This document shows, one piece after another, positions 8,851 to 17,899 of a DNA stretch of 64,000 nucleotides. The number at the start of each line of letters is the position of its first letter. Position 1 is the stretch's first letter. The notes beneath the pieces are model-generated. The model was not told where the DNA came from, ran no database searches, and saw nothing but the letters and a program-made list of their open reading frames with translations. Location: positions 62,001 to 126,000 of the forward strand of contig NZ_JBKHUI010000004.1 in NCBI RefSeq assembly GCF_046569695.1. The letters are read 5' to 3'. The position numbers were made by a program, and so were the translations under genes. The DNA comes from Kluyvera sp046569695 (GTDB lineage Bacteria; Pseudomonadota; Gammaproteobacteria; Enterobacterales; Enterobacteriaceae).

Positions 8851-9543
8851 ATGTTTAGAAAATTGGCTGCAGAGTGCTTTGGCACCTTCTGGCTGGTATT
8901 TGGTGGTTGCGGCAGTGCAGTTCTGGCTGCAGCATTCCCAGAGTTAGGGATTGGCTTTGCGGGTGTGGCGCTGGCGTTCGGTTTAACCGTTCTCACCATG
9001 GCTTTTGCAGTAGGGCACATTTCTGGCGGCCATTTTAACCCGGCAGTAACGCTGGGCCTTTGGGCGGGCGGTCGTTTCCCGGCTAAAGACGTTATCGGTT
9101 ATATCATTGCTCAGGTTGTTGGCGGGATTATCGCCGCGGCTATTCTGTATCTCATCGCCAGTGGTAAAGCAGGCTTTGATGCAGCAGCCAGTGGCTTTGC
9201 GTCTAACGGCTACGGCGAACACTCACCGGGTGGCTACTCCATGCTGTCCGCCATCGTGATTGAAATCGTGCTGACCTGCGGCTTCCTGCTGGTGATTCAC
9301 GGTGCGACCGATAAAAATGCACCGGCGGGCTTTGCCCCTATTGCTATCGGTTTGGCGCTGACCCTGATCCACCTTATCAGTATTCCTGTGACTAACACCT
9401 CCGTTAACCCGGCGCGTAGTACCGCAGTCGCTATCTTCCAGGGCGGTTGGGCACTGAACCAGCTGTGGCTTTTCTGGGTCATGCCAATTATCGGCGGTAT
9501 CCTGGGTGGCCTGATTTATCGCACCCTGCTGGAAAAGAAATAA
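8851..9543 (+). CDS. aqpZ: AqpZ, aquaporin Z water channel
   Basis: A 230-residue six-helix water channel of the inner membrane. Both pore-forming NPA boxes are present, in GGHFNPAVT and TSVNPARS, with the family's repeated half-structure. I chose the ATG at 8851 because CGAGG lies at the right distance and MFRKLAAECFGTFW matches E. coli AqpZ. A GTG two codons upstream is in frame but unlikely. Confidence 0.97.
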   Translation: MFRKLAAECFGTFWLVFGGCGSAVLAAAFPELGIGFAGVALAFGLTVLTMAFAVGHISGGHFNPAVTLGLWAGGRFPAKDVIGYIIAQVVGGIIAAAILYLIASGKAGFDAAASGFASNGYGEHSPGGYSMLSAIVIEIVLTCGFLLVIHGATDKNAPAGFAPIAIGLALTLIHLISIPVTNTSVNPARSTAVAIFQGGWALNQLWLFWVMPIIGGILGGLIYRTLLEKK

Positions 9544-9550
9544 TACGGCT

Positions 9551-9627
9551 GCAGGCCTGATAAGCGTAGCGCCTTCACGCGGTTTTACACACATTGCCGG
9601 ATGGTGGCGTTGCCTTATCCGGCCTAC
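9551..9627. repeat. REP-type palindromes downstream of aqpZ
   Basis: Two REP-like units. The clear one is 9596-9627, with GCCGG and CCGGC arms and the usual GCCTAC tail. The first (9551-9580) is more degenerate. Such units are typical of enterobacterial 3' regions. Confidence 0.7.
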
Positions 9628-9660
9628 AAAGACCCGCACTGTCGGGTCTTTCTTTTTTCG
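9628..9660 (+). terminator. Rho-independent terminator of aqpZ
   Basis: AAAGACCCG, short loop, CGGGTCTTT followed by CTTTTTT. A canonical hairpin plus U-tract. Confidence 0.85.
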
Positions 9661-9732
9661 TGGCTTTACTCAGTTGGGGCTTTTCGGTAGTGTCTGTGCG
9701 CTATTTCAACACTGCAAGGAACTGAGCTCGCC

Positions 9733-10632
9733 ATGTTATCGGGATTGCTAATCATTCTGGTGCCACTCATTATCGGCTACCTTATCCCCCTCACCCACCG
9801 CAGCGCGCTGCAGCTAATCAACCGTCTGCTGAGCTGGATTGTTTATCTTATTCTCTTCTTTATGGGGATCAGTCTGGCATTCCTGGATAATCTGGCGGAC
9901 AACCTGTTAGCTATTTTCCACTATTCCGCCATTAGTATTGTGGTTATTTTAGCGTGCAATACGCTGGCGCTAATGTGGCTTGAAAAAGTGCGTCCGTGGG
10001 GGCATCCGCACCATCAGGAAAAATTACCGTCCCGCGTCGCCATGGCGCTGGAATCATTAAAACTGTGCTTTGTGGTTATAGCCGGTTTTGTCGTTGGATT
10101 AAGCGGTTTTGCTTTTTTACAGCATGCCACCGACGCCAGCGAATATACGCTGATCTTCCTGCTGTTCCTTGTTGGTATTCAGCTGAGAAATAGTGGCATG
10201 ACGTTACGCCAAATAATTCTCAACCGTCGCGGCATGGTGATTGCGCTGGTTGTGGTTGCCAGTTCCATGGTAGCCGGGGTGATTAATGCGTTCCTGCTCG
10301 GATTGCCGATTAAAACCGGAATGGCAATGGCCTCCGGATTCGGCTGGTATTCACTCTCAGGTATTCTTCTGACTGATGCGTACGGCCCGGTGATCGGCAG
10401 CGCCACCTTCTTTAATGACCTGGCGCGCGAACTGCTCGCCATCATGCTGATTCCTGGTCTGGTTCGCCGCAGCCGCTCAACGGCGCTGGGGCTGTGCGGC
10501 GCAACCTCAATGGACTTTACTCTGCCGGTGCTTCAGCGCTCAGGCGGGGTGGAAATGGTGCCACCCGCCATCGTCCACGGCTTCCTGCTGAGCCTGCTGG
10601 TTCCTCTGATGATGGCCTTCTTCACCGCCTGA
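9733..10632 (+). CDS. lysO: LysO, lysine exporter
   Basis: A 299-residue polytopic membrane protein matching E. coli LysO (YbjE) over its full length. In E. coli it exports L-lysine and gives resistance to the analogue thialysine. Hydrophobic segments run through the whole protein, and the conserved core contains SGFGWYSLSGILLTDAYG and FFNDLARELLAI. It stands alone after aqpZ. Confidence 0.95.
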   Translation: MLSGLLIILVPLIIGYLIPLTHRSALQLINRLLSWIVYLILFFMGISLAFLDNLADNLLAIFHYSAISIVVILACNTLALMWLEKVRPWGHPHHQEKLPSRVAMALESLKLCFVVIAGFVVGLSGFAFLQHATDASEYTLIFLLFLVGIQLRNSGMTLRQIILNRRGMVIALVVVASSMVAGVINAFLLGLPIKTGMAMASGFGWYSLSGILLTDAYGPVIGSATFFNDLARELLAIMLIPGLVRRSRSTALGLCGATSMDFTLPVLQRSGGVEMVPPAIVHGFLLSLLVPLMMAFFTA

Positions 10633-10740
10633 TACCTCTATGGCGGTAGCCCCGGCTGCCGCCAAAATTGCGCTAAATCAACCTCCCTTTAAGTTGCATC
10701 AGAAATCCCTTTTCAAGGCTCAGCACCAGGCTTACCCTTA

Positions 10741-10763
10741 AACATGTATATTAAATATAACTT
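10741..10763 (+). promoter_or_regulatory. NsrR-like operator upstream of hcp
   Basis: This 23-bp imperfect palindrome begins AACATGTATAT and ends AATATAACTT, resembling the NsrR site (AAGATG...CATCTT with an AT core). It lies 14 bp before the hcp start. NsrR, a nitric-oxide-sensing repressor, controls hcp-hcr in E. coli, so site and target agree. Not tested. Confidence 0.6.
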
Positions 10764-10777
10764 TAAAAGGTGTGACC

Positions 10778-12430
10778 ATGTTTTGTGTGCAATGTGAACA
10801 AACCATCCGTACTCCGGCAGGGAACGGCTGCTCTTATGCACAGGGTATGTGCGGTAAGACCGCTGAAACGTCCGATCTGCAGGATTTGCTGATTGCGTCT
10901 CTGCAAGGTCTGTCCGCATGGGCGGTTAAAGCTCGCGAATACGGCATTATCAGCCACGACGTCGATAACTTCGCCCCGCGCGCGTTCTTCTCTACCCTGA
11001 CTAACGTTAACTTTGATTCTCCACGTATCGTTGGCTATGCCCGTGAAGCCATCGCCATGCGCGATGCGCTGAAAGCACAATGCCTGGCCGTTGATGCCAA
11101 CGCCACCGTAGAGAACCCAATGGCTGACCTGCAGCTGGTCAGCGACGATCTGGGCGCCCTGCAACAGCAGGCTGCGGAATTTACCCCGAACAAAGACAAA
11201 GCAACCATCGGCGAGAACATTCTTGGCCTGCGTCTGCTTTGCCTGTACGGCCTGAAAGGTGCGGCGGCCTATATGGAACACGCGCACGTTCTCGGCCAGT
11301 ACGACAACGACATTTATGCGCAGTACCACAAAATCATGGCGTGGCTGGGTACCTGGCCTTCCGATATGAACGCTCTGCTGGAATGTTCAATGGAAATCGG
11401 CCAAATGAACTTTAAAGTGATGAGCATTCTGGATGCTGGCGAGACCACTAAATACGGTCACCCAACGCCAACTCAGGTCAACGTGAAAGCGACCGAAGGC
11501 AAGTGCATCCTGATCTCCGGCCATGACCTCAAAGATCTCTACAACCTGTTGGAGCAAACCGAAGGCACTGGCGTTAACGTCTATACCCACGGTGAAATGC
11601 TGCCAGCACACGGCTACCCGGAGCTGCGTAACTTCAAACACCTGATCGGTAACTACGGCAGCGGCTGGCAGAACCAGCAGGTGGAATTCGCCCGCTTCCC
11701 TGGCCCAATCGTGATGACCTCTAACTGCATCATCGACCCAACCGTAGGCGCTTACGACGACCGTATCTGGACCCGTAGCATTGTCGGCTGGCCGGGCGTA
11801 AGCCACCTTGAAGGCGACAACTTCGGCCCGGTTATCGCTCAGGCACAGCAGATGGCAGGCTTCCCATACAGCGAAATTCCACACCTGATCACCGTCGGTT
11901 TTGGCCGTCAGACCCTGCTGGGCGCTGCGGATACCCTGATTGACCTGGTAAGCCGCGAAAAACTGCGTCACATCTTCCTGGTCGGCGGCTGCGACGGCGC
12001 GCGCGGTGAACGTAACTACTTCACCGATTTCGCCACCAGCGTACCAGACGACTGTCTGATCCTGACCCTGGCCTGCGGTAAATACCGCTTCAACAAACTG
12101 GAATTCGGCGATATCGAAGGTCTGCCGCGTCTGGTCGATGCCGGTCAGTGTAACGATGCTTACTCTGCCATCATCCTGGCGGTCACGCTGGCAGAAAAAC
12201 TGGGCTGCGGCGTAAACGACCTGCCGCTGTCTCTGGTGCTCTCCTGGTTCGAACAGAAGGCGATCGTGATTCTGCTGACCCTGCTCTCTCTGGGCGTGAA
12301 AAACATCGTCACTGGCCCAACCGCACCAGGCTTCTTCACGCCGGACCTGCTGGCTGTGCTCAACGAGAAATTCGGTCTGCGTTCCGTGACCACCGTTGAA
12401 GAAGATATGAAGCAGCTGCTGAGCGCGTAA
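10778..12430 (+). CDS. hcp: Hcp, hybrid-cluster protein (NO reductase / S-nitrosylase)
   Basis: A 550-residue hybrid-cluster protein identical in length to E. coli Hcp. The N-terminal cysteines C3, C6, C18 and C25 follow the pattern of the enterobacterial [2Fe-2S] type. The hybrid cluster ligands lie in the C-terminal half (for example GGCDGARGER and LACGKYRFN). It reduces nitric oxide to N2O at low concentration and acts in protein S-nitrosylation. The ATG at 10778 (MFCVQCEQ) is preferred over an in-frame GTG two codons earlier. It is 10 bp from hcr. Confidence 0.97.
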   Translation: MFCVQCEQTIRTPAGNGCSYAQGMCGKTAETSDLQDLLIASLQGLSAWAVKAREYGIISHDVDNFAPRAFFSTLTNVNFDSPRIVGYAREAIAMRDALKAQCLAVDANATVENPMADLQLVSDDLGALQQQAAEFTPNKDKATIGENILGLRLLCLYGLKGAAAYMEHAHVLGQYDNDIYAQYHKIMAWLGTWPSDMNALLECSMEIGQMNFKVMSILDAGETTKYGHPTPTQVNVKATEGKCILISGHDLKDLYNLLEQTEGTGVNVYTHGEMLPAHGYPELRNFKHLIGNYGSGWQNQQVEFARFPGPIVMTSNCIIDPTVGAYDDRIWTRSIVGWPGVSHLEGDNFGPVIAQAQQMAGFPYSEIPHLITVGFGRQTLLGAADTLIDLVSREKLRHIFLVGGCDGARGERNYFTDFATSVPDDCLILTLACGKYRFNKLEFGDIEGLPRLVDAGQCNDAYSAIILAVTLAEKLGCGVNDLPLSLVLSWFEQKAIVILLTLLSLGVKNIVTGPTAPGFFTPDLLAVLNEKFGLRSVTTVEEDMKQLLSA

Positions 12431-12440
12431 GGAGTAAAGA

Positions 12441-13409
12441 ATGACGATGCCAACAAATCAGTGCCCGTGGCGGATGCAGGTTCACCACATCCATCAGGAA
12501 ACGCCGGACGTATGGACAATTTCGTTGCTCTGCCACGACTATTATCCGTACCACGCCGGGCAGTATGCACTGGTCAGCGTGCGCAACTCGGCGGATACGC
12601 TGCGTGCTTACACCATCTCCTCTACGCCGGGCGTAAGCGAATACATTACGCTGACCGTCCGCCGTATTGATGACGGTGCCGGTTCGCAGTGGCTGACCCG
12701 TGACGTGAAGCGCGGCGACTATATCTGGCTGTCCGATGCAATGGGTGAATTTACCTGTGAAGATAAAGCAGATGACAAGTTCCTGATGCTGGCCGCCGGC
12801 TGCGGGGTTACGCCGATTATGTCGATGCGCCGCTGGTTGGCGAAGTACCGTCCCGAGGCCGATGTCCAGGTTATCTTTAACGTGCGCTCGCCGCAGGATG
12901 TCATTTTTGCCGAAGAGTGGCGTCAATACCCGGTTACACTGGTCGCGGAAAATAATGCGACCCATGGCTTTGTTTCTGGTCGACTGAGCACTGAACTGCT
13001 GAAAAGCGTGCCGGACCTGGCTTCTCGCACCGTGATGACCTGCGGCCCAGCGCCGTACATGGATATGGTCGAGAACGAGGTAAAAGCGCTTGGCGTGACG
13101 CGCTTCTTTAAAGAGAAGTTCTTTACCCCGGTGGCTGATGCAGCAACCAGCGGCTTGAAATTCACCAAGCTGCAGCCGGCGAAAGAGTTCTACGCGCCGG
13201 TCGGCACAACGCTGCTGGACGCGCTGGAAAGCAATAAAGAGCCAATCGTCGCTGCATGCCGTGCGGGCGTTTGCGGTTGCTGCAAAACCAAAGTGGTTTC
13301 CGGTGAGTATACGGTTACCAGCACCATGACGTTGACCGAGGCGGAAATTGCCGACGGCTACGTGCTGGCCTGCTCCTGCCATCCGCAGGGCGACCTGGTA
13401 CTGGCGTAA
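12441..13409 (+). CDS. hcr: Hcr, NADH oxidoreductase for Hcp
   Basis: A 322-residue ferredoxin-NAD(P) reductase-type flavoprotein with a C-terminal plant-type [2Fe-2S] domain. The FAD-binding RAYTISS motif and the NAD-binding AAGCGVTP motif are clear, and the cluster cysteines sit in CRAGVCGCC plus a later CSC. It passes electrons from NADH to Hcp. It follows hcp by 10 bp with a good ribosome site, so the two form an operon. Confidence 0.96.
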   Translation: MTMPTNQCPWRMQVHHIHQETPDVWTISLLCHDYYPYHAGQYALVSVRNSADTLRAYTISSTPGVSEYITLTVRRIDDGAGSQWLTRDVKRGDYIWLSDAMGEFTCEDKADDKFLMLAAGCGVTPIMSMRRWLAKYRPEADVQVIFNVRSPQDVIFAEEWRQYPVTLVAENNATHGFVSGRLSTELLKSVPDLASRTVMTCGPAPYMDMVENEVKALGVTRFFKEKFFTPVADAATSGLKFTKLQPAKEFYAPVGTTLLDALESNKEPIVAACRAGVCGCCKTKVVSGEYTVTSTMTLTEAEIADGYVLACSCHPQGDLVLA

Positions 13410-13424
13410 TCTGCGCTATGATGT

Positions 13425-13461
13425 AAAAAAGCCACCCAGTTTTGCCGGGTGGCTTTTTTTT
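13425..13461 (+). terminator. Rho-independent terminator of hcp-hcr
   Basis: AAGCCACCC, 9-base loop, GGGTGGCTT followed by a T tract. A strong canonical terminator. Confidence 0.9.
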
Positions 13462-13880
13462 GCTTGTGAGCAACACAGAGTGATTTGTGGGTTTTGTATG
13501 TTGAGGCGATTGTCTGCAATGTGTGCAAAAAGCAGATATGAATTGTTCGTGCGGTGACAAGCGTCATCAACACCGCCCGCTAAAAAACAGCCAATAGCTT
13601 GATTCAGATTACTGACAAAGGCACCTTCGGGTAGCCCAGCTAAACGAAGTGACGCCGGGAACATCCCCGGACTTAGTGCTGACCCACCTCAGCCAGGCTA
13701 CTCGTAGATAGGCCCTGCCCCCCCCTTCCAAACAGAAACACAGCCATAATCCGAATCTGTAATCCCCTTCGCAAAAAAGGCGAGCATAAACATTTCATCC
13801 ATCAATTTCTCAACCACAATTAACATTCACCAACTAATCAATGCACCCGACCATCCGTCAAGATTGTCAAAAGGAACCCC
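13462..13880. other. Intergenic gap between hcr and the YdhS-like gene
   Basis: About 420 bp with no supported gene. A degenerate REP-like unit with GTAGCCC and GCCGGGA arms lies at 13629-13661. A C-rich run (eight C) is at about 13719-13726. The rest shows nothing I recognise. Confidence 0.45.
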
Positions 13881-15497
13881 ATGAAAAAAGTCGCTATCGT
13901 CGGCGTCGGCCCTACCGGAATCTACACCTTTCATGCGTTGGTAGAACGTGGTGAACCGCTGGCAATACTGCTCTATGAGCAAGCCGAACAGGCGGGCGTC
14001 GGTATGCCCTACAACAACGAAAACAACTCTGAACATATGCTGGCAAACATCGCCAGTATTGAGATCCCACCCATTGAAATCACCTATCTGACGTGGCTAC
14101 AAAGCCAAAGCGATGAGTACCTCGCGCAATTTGGCGTGGAACGTACCGCCCTCCACGAGCGACAGTTTTTGCCGCGCGTGCTCCTCGGCGACTATTATCA
14201 CGATCGCTTTTTATCCCTCGTCGACAAGGCGCGGGGATTAGGCTTTGAGGTTTCCGTATATGAATCCAGCGAAGTCACCGATTTGCGCGCGAACGCGGAA
14301 GGGATCTCGCTGTGGATAAACCACTCATCGCAGCCCGTTGATGTCGATTTTGCCGCTATCGCCACCGGCCATCTGTGGCCTGAAACGGATCCGTCATCAC
14401 GTCAATATTTCCCCAGCCCGTGGACCGGCCTGATGGACGCGCAAATTAACGCCTGTCGGGTAGGCATTCTTGGCACCTCCCTAAGCGCTATCGACGCGGC
14501 GGTTGCCGTGGTGTGCCAACATGGCAGCTTCATTACTGATACTGATGGCATAATTCGCTTTACACGCAAACCGGGCAGCCAAAATCTGAAGCTAACCCTG
14601 ATGTCTCGCACCGGCGTACTGCCAGAGGCAGATTTTTACTGCCCTCTCCCCTATGAACCGCTGACTGTCGCCACTGAAGACGCCATTCAGCGCACTATTG
14701 CACAAGGCCAAAACGGGCTGCTGGACCGCATCTTTGAACTTATCGTGAAGCAGTTACAAGAAGCAGCTCCGCAATGGAGCGAGCAAATAAGCCTTGAAAC
14801 GCTCACCGCCGATACGTTCTCCGATGCCTGTTTTGCTGACCGCATCCACCACGATCCGTTTGACTGGGCGAGGCTCAATCTGCTGGAAGTCGAACGCAAC
14901 AAACAGCAGCAGCACACCGTGGCATGGCGCTATACCCTGCTGCGGCTGCATGAGGTTATCGAAGATATCGTGCCGTATCTCAATGAAGCTGACCGCGCCC
15001 GGTTCAAACGCGGGCTGGCGCGGGTGTTCATTGATAACTATGCTGCCATTCCTTCTGAGTCCATTCGTCGGGTACTGGCGCTGCACGATGCCGGGCTGAT
15101 TGAGATAGTGGCGCTGGGGGCAGATTATGAACGCAAGAATGATCGGGAAAAAACGGTTATTTCTCACAATAATCAGTGCCGTGAATTTGATGTGTTTATT
15201 GATGCTCGTGGGCAAAAGGCGTTGAAAAGCAAAGATATCCCTTTCCCCACGTTGCGCGAGCAGCTTCTGGCCTGTGGTGATGACATCCCGGATATCGGTG
15301 AAGATTATACGCTGCAGGCGCCGGAAAACGCCCGTGGGCGGATAGCGTTTGGCAGCCTACCGTGGCTAATGCACGATCGTCCTTTTATTCAGGGCCTGGT
15401 CGTCAGCGCCGAGATTGGCGCAGCAATGAGCAATGCGTTGACGAGACCGGTGGTCAGGCGGCGGAAGAAACGGTGGTTGAGTGATGAAGATGATTAA
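13881..15497 (+). CDS. YdhS-like FAD/NAD(P)-binding protein
   Basis: A 538-residue flavoprotein that closely resembles E. coli YdhS, whose gene lies elsewhere in that genome. The N-terminus has a Rossmann motif (IVGVGPTGIYT). A second dinucleotide-binding region (VGILGTSLSAIDAA) lies near residue 190. Further conserved blocks are ANIASIEIPPIE, ARVFIDNYAAIPSESIRR and FIDARGQKAL. The reaction is not known. AAAGGAACCCC precedes the ATG. Its place between hcr and poxB is unlike E. coli and suggests gain, translocation or a paralogue. Confidence 0.88.
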   Translation: MKKVAIVGVGPTGIYTFHALVERGEPLAILLYEQAEQAGVGMPYNNENNSEHMLANIASIEIPPIEITYLTWLQSQSDEYLAQFGVERTALHERQFLPRVLLGDYYHDRFLSLVDKARGLGFEVSVYESSEVTDLRANAEGISLWINHSSQPVDVDFAAIATGHLWPETDPSSRQYFPSPWTGLMDAQINACRVGILGTSLSAIDAAVAVVCQHGSFITDTDGIIRFTRKPGSQNLKLTLMSRTGVLPEADFYCPLPYEPLTVATEDAIQRTIAQGQNGLLDRIFELIVKQLQEAAPQWSEQISLETLTADTFSDACFADRIHHDPFDWARLNLLEVERNKQQQHTVAWRYTLLRLHEVIEDIVPYLNEADRARFKRGLARVFIDNYAAIPSESIRRVLALHDAGLIEIVALGADYERKNDREKTVISHNNQCREFDVFIDARGQKALKSKDIPFPTLREQLLACGDDIPDIGEDYTLQAPENARGRIAFGSLPWLMHDRPFIQGLVVSAEIGAAMSNALTRPVVRRRKKRWLSDEDD

Positions 15498-15556
15498 CGT
15501 TGTTTTTTAGACAGAGCCGAGCGAACTCGCCTCTGTCTGATGTTTTTAAGCGGTGA

Positions 15557-15991
15557 CTACTGCCAGGCTGATTTCCCGCCCAGCGCATATTTGCCCGCGC
15601 CGATAAACGCAATCGCCAGTGCCGCCACAAAGAAGTACACCAGGCTTTCAATCGCCCATGCCCCGGTTTTATCCAACGCGACGGTTTTATCCAACCCGAC
15701 CATCAGCCATGCCACCACCATCGTAAACGCTAATACCAGCGCTGCCGGGCGGGTTAGCACGCCGAGGATTAGCAGGATAGGCGCAACCACCTCTCCCACC
15801 AGCACGCCATAGGCGATAAAGCCCGGCAGCCCTTTTGCCACTAGCATCGCACTAATCCCGTCAACCCCATCAAACAGCTTGTGCAGCCCGTGGAACAGCA
15901 TCAGGCCGCCGACGGCAAGACGCAGTAATAACTTGCCGAAATCCTCATGCGACAACGTGCGGTTCACAGCCTGGAGCAACTTTAGAATCAT
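15557..15991 (-). CDS. DoxX-family membrane protein
   Basis: A 144-residue protein with four predicted membrane helices and the DoxX motif LLLRLAVGGLMLFHGLHKL. Family members are small inner-membrane proteins linked in some bacteria to thiol or quinone redox; the function here is unknown. It is divergent from poxB, whose start lies 152 bp away. E. coli K-12 lacks a gene here. It ends 59 bp from the YdhS-like gene, tail-to-tail. Confidence 0.85.
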   Translation of the reverse strand: MILKLLQAVNRTLSHEDFGKLLLRLAVGGLMLFHGLHKLFDGVDGISAMLVAKGLPGFIAYGVLVGEVVAPILLILGVLTRPAALVLAFTMVVAWLMVGLDKTVALDKTGAWAIESLVYFFVAALAIAFIGAGKYALGGKSAWQ

Positions 15992-16100
15992 TTAAATTTT
16001 TCCCTGTTTATCCCTGTAGAATATCTACGGTACTGCTTCTCATTTACTAAATATACCCGCTGAAAATAAGGGTATATTTCCAGCGAAACGACGGGTTTCA

Positions 16101-16109
16101 TCTAAACTT
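16101..16109 (+). promoter_or_regulatory. Possible sigma-S -10 element of poxB
   Basis: TCTAAACTT lies 35 bp before the poxB ATG and resembles the extended RpoS -10 (TCTATACTT). poxB is RpoS-dependent in E. coli. Consensus match only. Confidence 0.4.
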
Positions 16110-16143
16110 GTAACCGGTATCACAATTCCGGAGATGGAAAACC

Positions 16144-17862
16144 ATGAAACAAACCGTAGCCAACTACATTGCGAAAACATTAGAACAAGCTGGAGTGAAA
16201 CGAATCTGGGGCGTGACGGGCGATTCGCTCAACGGCCTTAGCGACAGCCTGAACCGAATGGGCACCATTGCGTGGATGCCGACACGACATGAAGAGGTGG
16301 CCGCCTTCGCCGCGGGCGCTGAAGCGCAACTCACGGGCGAACTGGCGGTATGCGCCGGTTCCTGCGGGCCGGGAAACCTGCACCTGATTAACGGGCTTTT
16401 TGACTGCCACCGCAACCATGTTCCAGTGCTTGCTATTGCCGCACATATCCCGTCGAGTGAAATCGGCAGCGGCTATTTCCAGGAAACCCATCCACAGGAG
16501 CTGTTCCGCGAATGCAGCCACTACTGTGAGCTGGTGTCTACACCTGAACAGATCCCACAGGTACTGGCCATTGCGATGCGTAAAGCAGTACTCAACCGAG
16601 GTGTATCCGTGGTGGTTCTACCGGGCGACGTTGCGCTGAAGGCCGCGCCAGAGAGCGCCAGCACAAACTGGTATCCTGCGCCGCATCCTATTGTTACTCC
16701 ACCACAAAGCGAGCTGGAGACGCTTGCCGAGAAGCTCAAGTCTTCGCGTAATATCACCCTGCTGTGCGGCAGCGGTTGTGCAGGTGCACACGCCGAGCTC
16801 ACCGCTTTCGCGGAAAAAATAAAATCCCCTATCGTGCATGCGCTGCGCGGTAAAGAACACGTGGAATATGACAACCCATATGATGTCGGGATGACCGGGC
16901 TTATCGGTTTCTCCTCCGGTTTCCACGCCATGATGAACGCCGAAACGCTCATCCTGCTCGGCACTCAGTTCCCCTATCGCCCGTTCTACCCGACCGAAAG
17001 CACTATCATCCAGATAGACATTAACCCTGCCAGCATCGGCGCACACAGCAAAGTGGATATGGCGCTGGTCGGTGATGTGAAAGCCACGCTGGCGGCGCTG
17101 CTGCCGCTGTTAGAAGAGAAAAGCGATCGAAGCTTCCTCGATAAAGCGCTGGAACACTACCGCAGCGCGCGCAAAGGATTAGACGATTTAGCCAAACCGA
17201 GCGATAAGGTCATCCACCCACAGTATCTGGCACAGCAAATTAGCCGCTTCGCCAGCGAAGATGCCATCTTTACCTGCGACGTAGGCACACCAACCGTATG
17301 GGCCGCCCGCTACCTGCAAATGAACGGTAAGCGCCGCCTTCTTGGTTCGTTTAACCACGGCTCCATGGCTAACGCGATGCCGCAAGCGTTGGGTGCGCAG
17401 GCCACGGAACCCGGACGCCAGGTGGTGGCGATGTGCGGCGACGGCGGCTTCAGCATGCTGATGGGCGATTTTCTCTCGGTCGTACAAATGAAGTTGCCGG
17501 TGAAAATCGTGGTCTTTAACAACAGCATACTGGGCTTTGTGGCGATGGAGATGAAAGCCGGAGGCTATCTGACCGATGGCACAGAGCTTGGCGACACCAA
17601 CTTTGCGCGTATTGCTGAAGCCTGCGGGATAACCGGCATCCGCGTCGAGAAATCCGCTGACCTCGATGAGGCCCTGCAACGCGCCTTCAGCATTGACGGC
17701 CCGGTGCTGGTTGACGTGGTGGTGGCAAAAGAAGAGCTGGCGATCCCACCGCAGGTTAAGCTTGAGCAGGCCAAAGGCTTCAGCCTGTATATGCTGCGCG
17801 CCATTATCAGCGGCCGGGGTGATGAAGTAATCGAACTGGCGAAAACCAACTGGCTCAGGTAA
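16144..17862 (+). CDS. poxB: PoxB, pyruvate dehydrogenase (quinone)
   Basis: A 572-residue ThDP/FAD enzyme of the same length as E. coli PoxB. It oxidises pyruvate to acetate and CO2 and passes electrons to ubiquinone at the inner membrane, mainly in stationary phase. The ThDP-Mg motif begins GDGGF and ends FNNS near residues 433-460. The catalytic Glu of the PYR domain is in RHEEVAAF. The C-terminal amphipathic lipid-binding tail is intact. It heads a run with ltaE and ybjT. Confidence 0.97.
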   Translation: MKQTVANYIAKTLEQAGVKRIWGVTGDSLNGLSDSLNRMGTIAWMPTRHEEVAAFAAGAEAQLTGELAVCAGSCGPGNLHLINGLFDCHRNHVPVLAIAAHIPSSEIGSGYFQETHPQELFRECSHYCELVSTPEQIPQVLAIAMRKAVLNRGVSVVVLPGDVALKAAPESASTNWYPAPHPIVTPPQSELETLAEKLKSSRNITLLCGSGCAGAHAELTAFAEKIKSPIVHALRGKEHVEYDNPYDVGMTGLIGFSSGFHAMMNAETLILLGTQFPYRPFYPTESTIIQIDINPASIGAHSKVDMALVGDVKATLAALLPLLEEKSDRSFLDKALEHYRSARKGLDDLAKPSDKVIHPQYLAQQISRFASEDAIFTCDVGTPTVWAARYLQMNGKRRLLGSFNHGSMANAMPQALGAQATEPGRQVVAMCGDGGFSMLMGDFLSVVQMKLPVKIVVFNNSILGFVAMEMKAGGYLTDGTELGDTNFARIAEACGITGIRVEKSADLDEALQRAFSIDGPVLVDVVVAKEELAIPPQVKLEQAKGFSLYMLRAIISGRGDEVIELAKTNWLR

Positions 17863-17899
17863 AAATGGAGGCATTATTCTGAGTTAAAAAGGAAATGCC

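Noticed and set aside
12360..13382. Open frame of about 340 codons antisense to hcr
   Set aside because: hcr is certain on the other strand; the antisense product has no family features.
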